Positions 11,006 to 23,290 of a stretch of DNA of 64,000 bases are shown here, one piece after another. The stretch is from Megaleporinus macrocephalus (lineage: Eukaryota; Chordata; Actinopteri; Characiformes; Anostomidae). Numbering within the stretch: position 1 is the first letter of the stretch; each line of letters starts with the position of its first letter. The notes beneath the pieces are model-generated. The model made no database searches. It saw only the letters and a program-made list of their open reading frames with translations, and was not told the DNA's origin. Made by a program: the position numbers and the translations under genes. The stretch is taken from the NCBI GenBank assembly GCA_021613375.1, contig CM038704.1, positions 35,047,488 through 35,111,487 on the forward strand, written 5' to 3'.

Positions 11006-14000
11006 AGTTCTGGACCAATGTCTGGACCAAGGTCTGTTTTTGAAATGTTTACACAATGTACAGAGCAGTGGCACAAATATTGTACATGTCTGTGTAATTT
11101 TGACAGTGACAATATGTTGTCAGGTGTCATCATCTCAATGCTGGAGGAGGTGGTGGACCACATAAGCATGGTCACTGAGCAGAAATGTATTCAATCATTC
11201 ATCAGTGTTTGAACTAGATATGAGGTGTTCTGCACTCAGTGAACTCACAGAGGCCGTTACTGTTAGCTCCACTGAAGTAGAGACTGGGTGGTGTGTTTTT
11301 TTTGCATAGCAAAAGTTTGGAAATGTGTGTGTGTTGTAAATGTTTAATATATGATCTAAAGCCACTTCTCACTGTTTTCATACACTGACTTTCATCCTGA
11401 ATCCAAATCACGTGGTAACTTTGTGACTTAATGGTGGCACAATAGGGGGACATTTATTTCAGATTTTATTGCATTGTAAAAAAAATAACGAAGTGAAAGT
11501 TTCTTTAACGTCATTTAATTTGTTGTGAATGTGGGAAAAAGCAGAACCATAGCGTGCTCTCCTGTTCATTGCAGGGTTGTTTCAGGGATGAAACAGAGCT
11601 CAGAGCATAAAATCACACTCACGTTTTGTGTTTCAGGTTTGATATTCGTAGCTAAAGAACCACGACTGTCATTAAGCAGTTTTCTCTAAATTTTTTATAG
11701 TTTAGTAGTCTTCTTGATTTATCTGTAAAAATCTATATGACAACCAAAATACATGGCATGCTCTGATGCTGCTTAGCTCCGCCTTGTGTGGCACTGCAGT
11801 CTTCGTCATGTGCGAGAAGAGGCGAGAGCAAACAGACTAATACAGTACATGCCTTCACAAAGTGCATCTTTCTGTCTCTCTACACCGTTTATGACATTAT
11901 GGGTAACATGAGAACTGCATTGCTACAGGCTCGACTGTTTTCATCCATTTGTATTGTATAATGACCCACTGAATTTTAAAATTCTATTTTACAGAGTATT
12001 TTGTTTTTTTGTGGTAAGTTTACGATATGGCTTACCATTTTGTTTAGAAAGTACTCTGTAATGTTCTTATGATCCATGCAGTCATTCTGGCAGATTGCAA
12101 TACACTACAGGAAGTGTGGGGAGTGATTAACTTCTACTGTGACAGTTTAATTGTTATATTATATATTTACTTATTATATTATAGTTGACAGTTTAATTGA
12201 TTATAGAAATAATTGTAGTTTAGTCCACACTGTAATGCCCTGATACTAGTGTTCTGGGCCAGTCAAACTTCTAATTGGAGTATGCTAATATTATCATAAT
12301 AATAGTAATATAGTCTTGCTGTGTGTGGGTGTGTTCACAGTGAGTGGCCAGGCTGTGTTCAGGAACAGCTGCCCAATACAAAATCTCTCATGGCAGATAT
12401 TGGATAATATGGCCTGTGACTGGACTACACTAATGGGTTTTCTGATGTACCAATACACAGCTGTTAGAAGTGATTTCACACTGGGGACTGCATGCAGAGA
12501 AGGAGCTATTGTTACAGCCATGCACAGATTAATACAGACATGAACATGTGCATACACACACAGTCCCTCACAGCATATTTAATCCAGCCAAACCATACGT
12601 ATAGGCAGAGTTCCCTTTAAATCTATAGTAGTTTGTGAGTGTGCATGACTATGTTGGTTCAGCATGTTTAGTTGTTGCTTTCTGTGAGTTACCATGTTTC
12701 CTATCACTGTATAAAAGATGCTCCATGCTTTCTTTAATGTGGATGCACTGATTCTATTTAGAAATTAATTCAAACAATGAATTCAGACTAAATACATGTT
12801 TTATTGATATTATATTATGAACCTACTTAGAATAAAGTAGTTGTTAGTGTAAATGCGTGTAATGTACCTTAATGTACATTAATTTTAAATGAGAGGAGAA
12901 GGTCATGGTTAAAAAAGGCCAGGAGAGACATTCTCATGAGACTGTGGTGAAATGTATAATGTGTTATGTTTTATAGCTCTATGTGGTGAAAGAAAATAAA
13001 TTCTATATCAATAAAAAATATTTGGTAGCTGTGAAACGCTAAATACCTGTGAAACGCTAAATACCTGGCTCCTTGTCTGACAGGAGTTGAAACAGCATAG
13101 AAACATGGTCTGAGAGATGGACGCCACCCTCAAACCTTTAAACTAACCAAAAGCCTCTCTGTCTGTCAAAAATTAATTTAAAATGAGAATATTGTCCTTG
13201 TCTAGTCACTCACACTGGACATTTGAATGGTCCAACATGTTTGGATAAAGTCTACAGGTTACTTACCCTGTAGCAAAAAGCTTTGTGTGATTGACCTGAG
13301 AAACACAGTACATGCAAACGGCTCTGTCTACAGACAATTATCAGTAAAGCTGTTTCGTTCAGAATAACATGCTTCTGGCTGGTACTGAACAAATACTGTA
13401 ATTGTGTATGCTGAAATCTCACAGTGTATGTCTGGTGGGAATTTGCCAAGGTGGAAAGTGGCCAATGACTTTGTGCCACGGGTCATCAACAGTTCATATA
13501 AAATGACTTGTCACATGGCACTCTTTTGTCAAATGATATCAGTTGGTATTAAATGTTGGTTTTGGTGCATTTCTATGAGTAAATGAGCACATTATCAGGC
13601 ATATACCCAACATCAGAGTTAGTACAGACAGATACATACTGTGATATTTAAGAGTTGTAAGTGATCATGTGTGCACATTCAGAACACAGTTTGCTATACA
13701 AATACTTATTGTTCTTATTGTATTGTATTATTATTTGTTTGTAAGAATAACAATAAAAAGCACACTGTATTGTGAAATAATTTTTATATTTGTTTGATTA
13801 ACAAACTAATTTATGATATCAACGAGTCGTTGTTGCAAATGTTGTACGTTTTAGATCATGGTCTGTACATATGGGAATAAATTATTTTAGTGAAGTACAT
13901 TCATTTGCAAAAATAGCTGGTTTTGTGTAGAATGTGATGAATTAGCAGTTGAGGGCAATGTATACAAGTGCATGATCTGTTTATCAGAGACCAGATTTAA

Positions 14001-15268
14001 AGCACAGGAGAGTCTGTGATGGGAACAAGAACATAAATCCAAAATAAAAATCCACAAGGCACAATGAACCGATACACAAAGCAAAAATCAACAAAACAGT
14101 TTACATAACACCTGACTTTACAATTTCACATCACAGGATGCACCAAGACTTGACAAAGACACTAAAAGTGTTATCACTGCAGTAGATTATGAGAGCTGCA
14201 GTGTTATTAACCACAGCACACCAGATCCATTCTGCTGTTTTTTTTACAACAAGATTAAAAAGTAAAGCAAATGTGTGATTTTATTACAGGCAATTTGTGA
14301 TGTGCAATATCAGAATTGAAATATATATTTCTTCTTACAAAATGTTCAGCTTTGAAACAAGGTTTAAATTGGACATATACCTCAAACTGATATATGACAA
14401 TGTATAGCTTATACTCTCTAAGAGCACAATAAATGCAACATCAAATATTGGCTTTAAGAATCTAAACATTTTTACATTTTTATTTTTAAATATATTATCA
14501 TGCATTCCTAGACATGACGCGTTTCAACCAGTCTAATTAGAACTAATCTTCAAAACCCCCTTAACACACCACAGACCACTGAGTTTATTTCTGAGTTCAC
14601 AGAGAAACTGGGTCGGTTTCGCAAGGCACCCACACGTTCATCTCTGCTCTGAAATTTCTATTCTACTGGGGACGCTTATTACACAACCACTGAGTATCCC
14701 ATCAGGGACAGCTGCACTCACACGCACACGAGTGAACACATCACCCCAAGGCTTGCTCACGTTCTGAAGAAAGTGATGTTGACTAGTGCGACTGCTGCAT
14801 TTTAGTCTCTTACGTTCCTGTTTGAAGAGCAAGTTTTCTAATGAAAGAAGTTCTTCTGTTTTTGCTTAGAGATCTTTTCCTAAGACACTGGAGCTTAATG
14901 AAGTGATTCCTCTCAAAATGCAACAGATCACAGATGTCTGTCACTTGAACTGTAGATGGGAGATATGCTATGTGATCGAAGAAGACAGAAGGTTTAGCAT
15001 AAGTGGGATTTTTACTAGAAAATCTCTTTTGCCATTGTAATTTTGTTAAAGATTGGAGTTTTAGTCCGAACAGCATTGCGTTGGAATTGATGCTGTGGGT
15101 CGAACTTTGTCCTTTGTTGGGGCAAGAAAGGGCAAAAAAGAATTATATAAACTTATAGGCTAGCCTGCAAACTCTGTCGTTTGGAGACCTTAAGGCATTG
15201 ATGATGCTTTATTTCCTGTCTAAAACTCTTGTCTGAGTGGGCTCCTGTTCTGTGTTCTCCACCTTCAG

Positions 15269-15536
15269 CCCTGAAGAGGTCGTTTGAAGTGGAGGATGTG
15301 GATTCCTCTTCACACTCTTCCTCTCCCCATATCCGCCGCACACCTTCTAATGTTCAACAGCGCAGCGCTATCTCCCCGTCCACAAGTCGACACTACGAGG
15401 TCGGCTCCAACGGCACCAGGCCCCTTGATACCTCCAAACCCAAAGCACGGACCCCTGAACCTGTCTCCCGACGCTCTGAGCTCTCCATAGACATCTCAGC
15501 CAACAACAACGGCAAAGCCATCGATGGATCACCGAG
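15269..15536 (+). CDS. septin9: septin 9 exon: N-terminal extension, ALKRSFEVE hallmark
   Basis: The acceptor is ...caccttcag|CC at 15268/15269 and the donor CCGAG|gtatag at 15536/15537. The exon enters in phase 1 and leaves in phase 2, with no stop in 268 bases. It encodes LKRSFEVEDVDSSSHSSS, a serine/proline-rich low-complexity stretch, and EPVSRRSELSIDIS near the end. LKRSFEVE and the EPVSRR-x-ELSIDIS block are nearly identical to mammalian SEPT9. In mammals this disordered, basic extension is the part that contacts microtubules and carries short K/R-R-x-E repeats. In mammals several alternative first exons splice to this exon. The codon preceding it must begin with G if Ala is conserved. 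Confidence 0.95.
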
Positions 15537-16722
15537 GTATAGGTCGCTGCTGTGTTTGTATATGCTGCTATACTACACCAGTAGTTAACTTGTAAAACCC
15601 CAGCAACTACATCCGTTTTTGAAATGGAACATCTGATCTTAATAATATTGAATTAAACTTTTGGCCACATAAAATTCAGGTTATTTTCACATATCACAAA
15701 GTTAGCCACGCATACTTTTAAAACCAGCCATCATTTTAAAAGTAAGGGGGACACAGTGCAAACTCCACACCTGTAGGTTCAGTATTACTGTCGTAATGTC
15801 TGTAGCTGTATGTGTATTTTTCCAATGAAGTCAAATTGAGAGAAGCAAACAGAAACATATACAAACATCAAGGAAAGTTCACATGTTTCTGTCATAGTTT
15901 AGTGTTGGCATTGGTTACCATTGTTTCCCCTACGTATATTTTTATATGTACATATAAATTATTGTCGCCGCTGCTTTAGCATTGTATGAAAGGTCATGAA
16001 ATCACAATTACAAAACTCTTCAGAAGTCTTTTAATAAGAAATGATGGATACAGGAATTGGAGACGTCCAATCCCGTCTTTCTATCTCTACGTATTCAAAA
16101 AAGGGAGAGAGAAATAAGAAAAACAGGGAGAAGAGAAAAAAAAGAAAGGTAGATAAAACTAGGTACATTAAGTTGACTGTGTTTTACAGTTAGAAAGAAC
16201 ATTTGCAATATATCATAAATCCTATTGCACACTGAATATGCCACTCCAAATTCACTGGCCCAGGGTGGGAGAGGGGTTCACTTCTAGAACACTTCATGCA
16301 CAGCTTTAAATATGAAGTTATTTTCCCCTTCATATTAAAATTAACAAATGCTTTTCCTTATTGATAAATTTCTGCACTTAAAGTTCTTTATGCTATGCAT
16401 TTTTATCCTGCACCTCACTCTTGACCTGTGCTAACATGCTGATTTGTCTGAAAAAGCGCTGACAAGTGGCCACTACAGCTCCCTCAGCTCAAACACAGCA
16501 ATAATACTTGCATACTATTTCAATCAAACAAACAGACTCAAGATACACTGTATTATTTTCTAAAGAATTATAAATGAATTACAACATGTCTGATTTTACA
16601 CACCTGCTCTCGGTGAAATGGGGAATGTCCATTATTCAGACTCCGCTACATTTCTTGTAAAATTATTTTGTTATCCTTTGAGTAGAGTTGTTTTTTACTG
16701 TATTCTAACCTTCCTTCCTCAG
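15537..16722 (+). other. septin9: Intron of septin 9, 1.2 kb
   Basis: Bounded by AG|gtatag and ttccttcctcag. I see no repeat family, RNA gene or exon in it; a purine-rich stretch lies at about 16093-16150. Confidence 0.85.
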
Positions 16723-17069
16723 TGCTGGAATCACCCGTTTTGGTCTGAAGAGGCCTGACGCCCTGGGACACAGCAAGATGCCAGAGACGCAGAAGCACTC
16801 TGTCACATTCAGCAAGACCCTGGAGACCATTGCCCCAGTCTCCCGGACACCTTCAACCGTGGTCCCGCACGCCAGTTCCAAACTCCCTGAGACTACATTC
16901 AGGAGAAACGAACCGCCCAGCCCAGGGGACGGGTCGCGCCGGCCTGAGATCAGTATCACAAAGGCAACAGAGGGTAAAGGTCTGGAAAACCATCATCATC
17001 CACCTATTACAACGAGGTGTGCCTCACCAAATCATGCCGGAAGGAAGTCACCCAGCACTGACGGACACA
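16723..17069 (+). CDS. septin9: septin 9 exon: N-terminal extension, second RRxEI repeat
   Basis: The acceptor is ttccttcctcag|TG at 16722/16723. The chosen donor is GGACACA|gtaggt at 17069/17070, because it gives phase 1, exactly what the next exon (starting GG) needs. The exon encodes SAGITRFGLKRPDALGHSK, matching the mammalian SRFGLKR...LGHK block, then Ser/Thr/Pro-rich sequence. SRRPEISITKAT, at about 16935-16970, is a further RR-x-E-I-S-I repeat of the microtubule-binding type. The last about 35 codons (KGLENHHHPP to STDGH) are less familiar and may be lineage-specific. The 3' 139 bases of this exon and its donor are duplicated downstream (17481-17619). Exon identity is clear; the exact donor is inferred from phase. 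Confidence 0.9.
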
Positions 17070-18024
17070 GTAGGTTTTTGCTTGATCATGCTTTGTTTTA
17101 AATCTTAGAGCCATGTTAGTTAATTTGTGTACAATACCTGAAACCAGTTTGAAATAGATACACATGAAAGGAATAATGAATTTGAAGTGAACAAAACTGT
17201 TCACAAAGGCACAACAAAGTCACCTGCTAAAGCAAGACTAGTGCACAACCAAAAGGCAAAGACAGGAAACACTTAACAACAGTGTTGCTGTAAAAATGGC
17301 ACAAAATATTGGCAGTACCATTATATGGTGTGCATGCGAAAGTGGTGAGGGATCATTTCATTTGCTTAAGTTTGCAGTTTTGATTGCCATATTTGAATAT
17401 TGACCTTGTTTAGTTAGGCTATAAAAGATGTCTCAGCAAGTGCTGAGCTGTTGCTTTAAGAAGCTAACTATGTCTTGGACGGGTCGCGCCGGCCTGAGAT
17501 CAGTATCACAAAGGCAACAGAGGGTAAAGGTCTGGAAAACCATCATCATCCACCTATTACAACGAGGTGTGCCTCACCAAATCATGCCGGAAGGAAGTCA
17601 CCCAGCACTGACGGACACAGTAGGTTTTTGCTTGATCATGCTTTGTTTTAAATCTTAGAGCCATGTTAGTTAATTTGTGTACAATACCTGAAACCAGTTT
17701 GAAATAGATACACATGAAAGGAATAATGAATTTGAAGTGAACAAAACTGTTCACAAAGGCACAACAAAGTCACCTGCTAAAGCAAGACTAGTGCACAACC
17801 AAAAGACAGGAAACACTTAACAACAGTGTTGCTGTAAAAATGGCACAAAATATTGGCAGTACCATTATATGGTGTGCATGCGAAAGTGGTGAGGGATCAT
17901 TTCATTTGCTTAAGTTTGCAGTTTTGATTGCCATATTTGAATATTGACCTTGTTTAGTTAGGCTATAAAAGATGTCTCAGCAAGTGCTGAGCTGTTGCTT
18001 TAAGAAGCTAACTATGTCTTGGAC
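16931..18024 (+). repeat. 550/544-bp tandem direct duplication covering the 3' part of a septin 9 exon
   Basis: Unit 1 is 16931-17480 (550 bp) and unit 2 is 17481-18024 (544 bp). By eye the two are identical except for one 6-base gap: unit 1 reads accaaaaggcaaagacagg where unit 2 reads accaaaagacagg. The tetranucleotide GGAC occurs just before unit 1, at the junction (17477-17480) and at the end of unit 2 (18021-18024), a 4-base microhomology typical of replication slippage or template switching. Each unit contains 139 bases of septin 9 coding sequence, the 5' splice site and about 400 bases of intron. Near-identity implies a very recent event or an assembly artefact. Confidence 0.97.
17461..17619 (+). 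other. Duplicated septin 9 exon fragment, possible cryptic exon
   Basis: 17481-17619 is a base-perfect copy of the coding bases 16931-17069 and keeps the same donor (CACA|gtaggt). It lacks the native acceptor, but gctgttgctttaag ends in AG at 17459-17460. From there the septin frame is open: AA completes a codon with the preceding exon's last A, followed by ANYVLDG and then the copied SRRPEISITKAT segment. The stop TAA in this frame falls inside the would-be acceptor, so it would be removed. The resulting 159-base exon is symmetric (phase 1 at both ends) and would add 53 residues without a frameshift. Whether it is spliced is unknown. The acceptor tract is short and contains purines, so skipping may be the normal outcome. 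Confidence 0.4.
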
Positions 18025-20639
18025 AAGACATAATCATCAGGCAGTAACATGCTCTGTTTACACAGAATAAGTATAATGAGAAAGTCTTTCCAGCCATATG
18101 TCAGACAGATTTCACAATAAGGCATTAATACAACAGGTGCGCTGACTGGCAGCAGGCTTTCTCAGAATATTTTAATGTTGTAAAGCAGTGAATAACTCAA
18201 ATTATGCTATTACTGACCATCAGTTGGTCTAAGTTATTTTTGTTTAAAGTTGCAAGCATGTAGAGAGTGGGCTAACAATCACCATAAGACTGACAGATAC
18301 TTAGTATGCTACCATTAATGAGCTGTACGCTAACTCGATTTGTGGTGGATTGAGGCTGACCATGCTAGATATGGTCTAGATTCAGTTTTCTGCATTGTGT
18401 TCTCCTGCTGTAATTTTTCTCACTTGACCAAGGTTAACAGAAGACAATCAACAGAAGCTGTTTGCTAAGTAAGAGATTTCTGATAGTAGCATTGGAGCTG
18501 TCATGTTTGTATTCACTGCTAAAAGATAGCTTCATGTCGCCTCTTAGCCATGTGTAAGACATATACTTTGTCTGACCTCATACTATTAATAGAAAATAAT
18601 ATATACACTGGCTAGGAAGCGGTCTGTGTCGTGAATGTACCTATGCTTGTTTTTAACCAGAAATGTTCAGCTGAGGTGTGGTGTAATTGAATATTACATC
18701 TAGAAAACTAAAAGCTGTTTATGTCTGAAGTTTTAAACACAGTGCTGACGTAGTTCTGAGTGTTGAGTATTTGTAGTTTGCTGGTTTGTTGGGACTGTTG
18801 GGAATGATTATTCTTTTCTTCTTTATTTTACTTGAGCGTAAAACATGGAATAAACAAAATCTAAACTAACATCTAAACTAACATCTGGAACCTACAATCA
18901 GTCCGTACAGTCTGCTGTGGGGTCTGTCTCTCGCTCTAACTTTGGTTGTGATGATTTGGTACATTATGTAGTTTTGACTCAGGTGAAGGTTGTGGATGAT
19001 GAGTCATGAGGAGCACGGACTGCGTGGAGGAATAGAAGAGAGCTCTTTGAAGGAAAGCATTATTTTTGTGTAGATTTCATCATTTCATCACGTTTTAGAA
19101 CATCAGCGTTGAAAAGCATTTCTGTCCTCAATACTGTAGTTTTGGGATATATCATAAAAAACAGGCTGGAGGTTCATCTCCCTTACTACGTAAACATAAC
19201 AACTCTGCATCAAGAAGGTTTAGCCACTCTTTATATCTATACAGCATGAATTTAGCATTACCATTTGTTAACTACTGGTTTGATATTAGTCCAAGACTGC
19301 TAGTCTAGTTTAATTATCATGGTCTGGCTGAGTTCTTAACCAATCTAAGTCTCATCTAAGCCAATGTTTGCTGGACAATTCAAGACAGAGTCTTTGTGGT
19401 GCTTTTTGCAGTACAATGCGTGTAATGGGACACACCAAATCAAACAAGTGATAAAAGGAGCAAGGGCTACACTGCAGAGAGAAGAGATGGTCCAAATGTT
19501 AAACATTTTGTCCAAAATAGACATCATTAGCTATTTGAATAGAAGGCAAAAAGAAATTGATATTATGAACTGCAACCTGAAGGGGGCGTTTATTCCCAAA
19601 ATAAGACTGCTGGCATACATAGCATGCACAGACTATAAATGGAATGGCTTTATGTAATTGCAGATCAGATATCATTAGTGTACCCCATGCATATTCACCT
19701 ACTTAGATCTGTGACATCAGCACCGTGACCCCACTGTGTGTGATACAGTACCAGTGCCACATACTCTGCCATATTTGTGGTACCCTTTGACCACTTTCTG
19801 ATCACAAGGTCATTGCATTTTCAAGACACAGTGACTGTATGTTTCACTGCCCACGTACAAATTAAGTCTATAAATTACATCACATTATCAATTTTCCATG
19901 TTATACATATTCTACAGAAATTCTCTACAGAGATATTGAGTTTAACGTATAAAAAGAAAATGTAAATAAAATAAAAATAAAAGTGTCATATCTTTTGTTT
20001 TATTTATGTTAAAGTCAGTAAATAGACAGTAATTGTATATTAAAATGTCTCTGTAGAGGATGTGTATTTGTTTTACACTTAGAACTAAACATGGTATTTG
20101 ACCAAGGGCGTCCACATTTTTGTATACGGCTACATTTAATTATATACTTGAGAAGAATGTTAATACTGAGTGTAAACAGAGTTAATATCTGCTCAGTGGT
20201 GGTCCTGTTGTGGTCTCTTATCAGTGGTGAATGTGGGTGATAGGATGGGTGCAGTAACAGATGAACTACAGTTTAGAACTCTACACCGACCAAGTATACC
20301 TATATAGGGGCCTGTCTCTGATTAAATGGTCACTAATTGTAAGTACAAGGCAGGTGGTCAGTGGTACCACGCAGCTTCTCACTATGTGTTCTTTACAGTC
20401 TGTAAGTGATATGTGATCTCCCTGGGTTCTGTGTGTGATGGGTGGGTTTAGATTCAACTGAGCTATCTCTGCGTTCCTCTGCAGTTAGATGAGCAGTGTG
20501 TGAGTGTGTGAGCTGGAGTACCATGTATGTCAATGCTGTCTGTGATATCAGACTACATGGTTTCCTTTCCTGACTGTGTAAATATTTCTTTTACAGAAGT
20601 CAAAGTTGGATCAGATTATATATTTCTTTTAGAACCCTC

Positions 20640-20641
20640 AG

Positions 20642-20672
<31 letters not shown>

Positions 20673-20709
20673 CCCACACACTCTCTCTCTCACACACACA
20701 CACACACAG
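20640..20709. repeat. (CA)n / (CT)n compound microsatellite
   Basis: A CA run (20642-20669), a short interruption, a CT run and a second CA run (20691-20708). Confidence 0.95.
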
Positions 20710-23039
20710 TCATGGATTTTTTTATTTTATTTTTTTTGTGTGAATTTATGAACCTGAAACTGTCATAATCTGTTTCTCCAGGCTCTCTTTATTATGTAAA
20801 AATAAACAGGCTGTTTTTGTTACTGAGCCTATTGCTCTGTATATATGTAAATATGTAAATGTGCAAAAACAATTAATGCGATTGAATCCGATATGCTCGC
20901 TGACGGTTACACACTATGTGTAGAACATGCACAAAGACAGCACATTAGTGTAAGCAGATGGAAGTTCCTCGGGTGTTATGGGCCTTTGGACACAAGCCAA
21001 AGAGATTACTACAAAAACACACACGCTAGCCAATAAGATTCCTGCAAAAATGCCAAAGATGAATAACGGAGGGAAAATAGAGAGTAGTTAGGAATGATCT
21101 AATGTCTGTGTGTGCATGGCCGGCCTGTGTAGAATCTTCACTCTTTACTAGAGGAACAGGGTTGAATAGGTGTTCTGTCACCATGACCAAACTGAGGCAG
21201 TAATTTTTCACAGGCCTGTAAACCAACTTTTTAGTGCAAATGAGAGTAGTGTATTTTAAATCATTAACATCTAGACTGTAGCTAACCACGCTACATTAGA
21301 TGTTTGGATAGACTAGCACTGCAGTGTAGAAGAGCGGTTTTAGTTCCATGTCAAAAAAGTTCTTCAGTGAAGTAAAGAATGTTTTATAGTTTTCCTGTAT
21401 CTTTCAACAAACATAGAACATTGACAACAGGAACCACATCAAGGAGCTCACATTTTCAGTTTTACGTCTTGTTGGAGTCTTCTAAATGGCTGGTTGAGCC
21501 CTCTGAAGTCAGACATACACTGTCAAAGTCATGTTATTTGGTGACTCTTGAATATTGCAGTGTGTTGGGTCAAATCTGCCGATTTACATACTCACTCTGT
21601 ACCAGAATGTGGTTGTTGGTGTGTGAACACCGCCTTGTTTGTTTATTTAGCGCAGCGGTATACACTAACTGAGCTTTCGACACATGGTATCAGCTGCTGT
21701 CAGATGTTAGTATTGGGGCATATATATATGGTTGAGTATAAGTAAATAAGCATTGTATCAGACTAAAGAGTATTGTGTTGGTATGTTGGTATTATCAGTT
21801 CTTCTTTTTAAAGTGAATATGTGTAACATATGTATTGTTGTATTTTAGTTCATTCCATGCTGAACTCACCACACATTTTTGATGATCCCCTTCTTACATC
21901 TCTCCATGCTTCTGTGCTCATTTATTAATTGATCGTTTTTCTATTTTTATCATGGTAAATGCAAACTAGTTGCAAGCAGTTGCTGTCTCTGCATATTTAT
22001 ACATAGTTTGACATTACTGAAAAATCGCTCAAACATTTTAAAGACTATTGAAGAACAACAGCAATAAATCTAGAATTCTGTGTTTTTTCAGCCTTAGAAG
22101 ACGGCTTGCCAAAATTATTACGTAATAATTTTATCTCAGTTATGAGAGACTATTGCAATTATTTAAGCTCACTGCAGTCATTAGATGTTATGCTGCATAA
22201 TGTGAATTGATATCTTGGTGATTATTAAAACAAAATACATGTCTGGTTTCCAATTTGGTGCTGTAACATGTTTAGAGAGCAGCGCTGCGTAATATTAGTT
22301 TACTTGTATGTTGGCAGAAAAATTTTTTTTGCTCATGTTTTACTCTGGAGAAGATTATATTGCTTTATATTGCCCTACGCATAATTCTTTGTAACTGTAG
22401 ATGCTTGTGTACAGACAGTGTTAGCTACTTTGTAAACGTATCCAGCAAGTATGTTGTTTAATTAGTTAACTTGACCATTTTAGGCTTTTTTGTAATAGAT
22501 CCAAACAATGAATAAGAAAAGAGAATTAAATAATTAACCATTAAATAAATGTTATGATTGTGATAGCCCTACTCAGGAACTTTATTTGCTGTAATGCTCT
22601 CTGGGTCCTTGAGTCTCTACTGTGTCTGACTGGTAAAGAGCCTGGGGGCTGTTTCTTATTAAGGCCACTCTGCTGAAATTAGGCCTGACCTGCCCAGGGG
22701 GCAACATACTGACCCACCAGTGTATGAGTAAGATGGAGGAGGTGTTAGGAAAAAAACAATGTTGGAGCAGAAACAGCAGCTTTAGGATATTTAAGCACAT
22801 CATTTCTACTTTAAACTTATATTTCATTATGACAGTTTAATTTATTTCTATTTCTGATTCTGAATTGATCAGTTAATATATAATGAATGTAAGTGAAAAA
22901 GAAAAGGCATATAGTGCAGAGTGCAATAGCTTAAAGAAATAAAATAAATAATTTAAAGGACGTGCTAGAAGCACATGTTAAAACATTAAAGGAAAAGATA
23001 AAGAAAGAACTAAAGTCTTATTAAACTTAGCTTGTTAAA

Positions 23040-23290
23040 GGTGCAATGCTAAAGGTAAAGAATGTTTTCTGGACCGAAACCATGCTGTGGTTTATAGACT
23101 AGTAGCAGCACTTTAAACTGGAACCCAGTTTAGAGATTAATCTGTTCTCCTGATCCTTGTTAAAACTCTAGCAGCAGCATTCTAAATGAGCTGTAGCTGT
23201 TTAATGGTCTTTTTGGGGAGTCTATGTAAGAGACAGTTGCAGTAGTCCACACTGCTGTAGATAAAAACAAGCAACATACCGAAGAGGTTT
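23040..23290. repeat. Probable degraded dispersed repeat
   Basis: The sequence carries ctagcagcagcattctaaat, gagctgtagctgtttaatgg and gagacagttgcagtagtcca. This resembles a common teleost repeat (…gcagcagcgttctggatgagctgcag…gttgcagtagtc…) that I recognise but cannot name. Ends are not defined. Confidence 0.4.

Larger units (their letters stand above)
8851..15268 (+). other. septin9: Intron of septin 9, 6.4 kb, after the candidate first exon
   Basis: No coding exon recognised. It contains a degenerate tract of TTAGGG/TTTAGTG-like words (about 10225-10410), a two-and-a-half-copy interstitial telomeric repeat (10989-11005) and a short 19-base direct repeat around 13031-13068 (gtgaaacgctaaatacct twice). 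The rest is ordinary AT-rich sequence. Confidence 0.6.

Noticed and set aside
12316..12543. 75-codon frame preceded by an acceptor-like tgtgttcacag
   Set aside because: Considered as an extra septin 9 exon, but the peptide has no septin 9 similarity and no suitable donor with matching phase was found.
1..15268. Search for the longest-isoform septin 9 first exon (MKKSYSGG-type) or the MERDRIS-type leader
   Set aside because: No matching ATG with a phase 1 donor was found; these exons may lie upstream of the window or be absent.
17428..17658. 76-codon frame over the duplicated exon copy
   Set aside because: It reads the copied exon in a different frame from septin 9; the true frame is the one giving SRRPEISITKAT.
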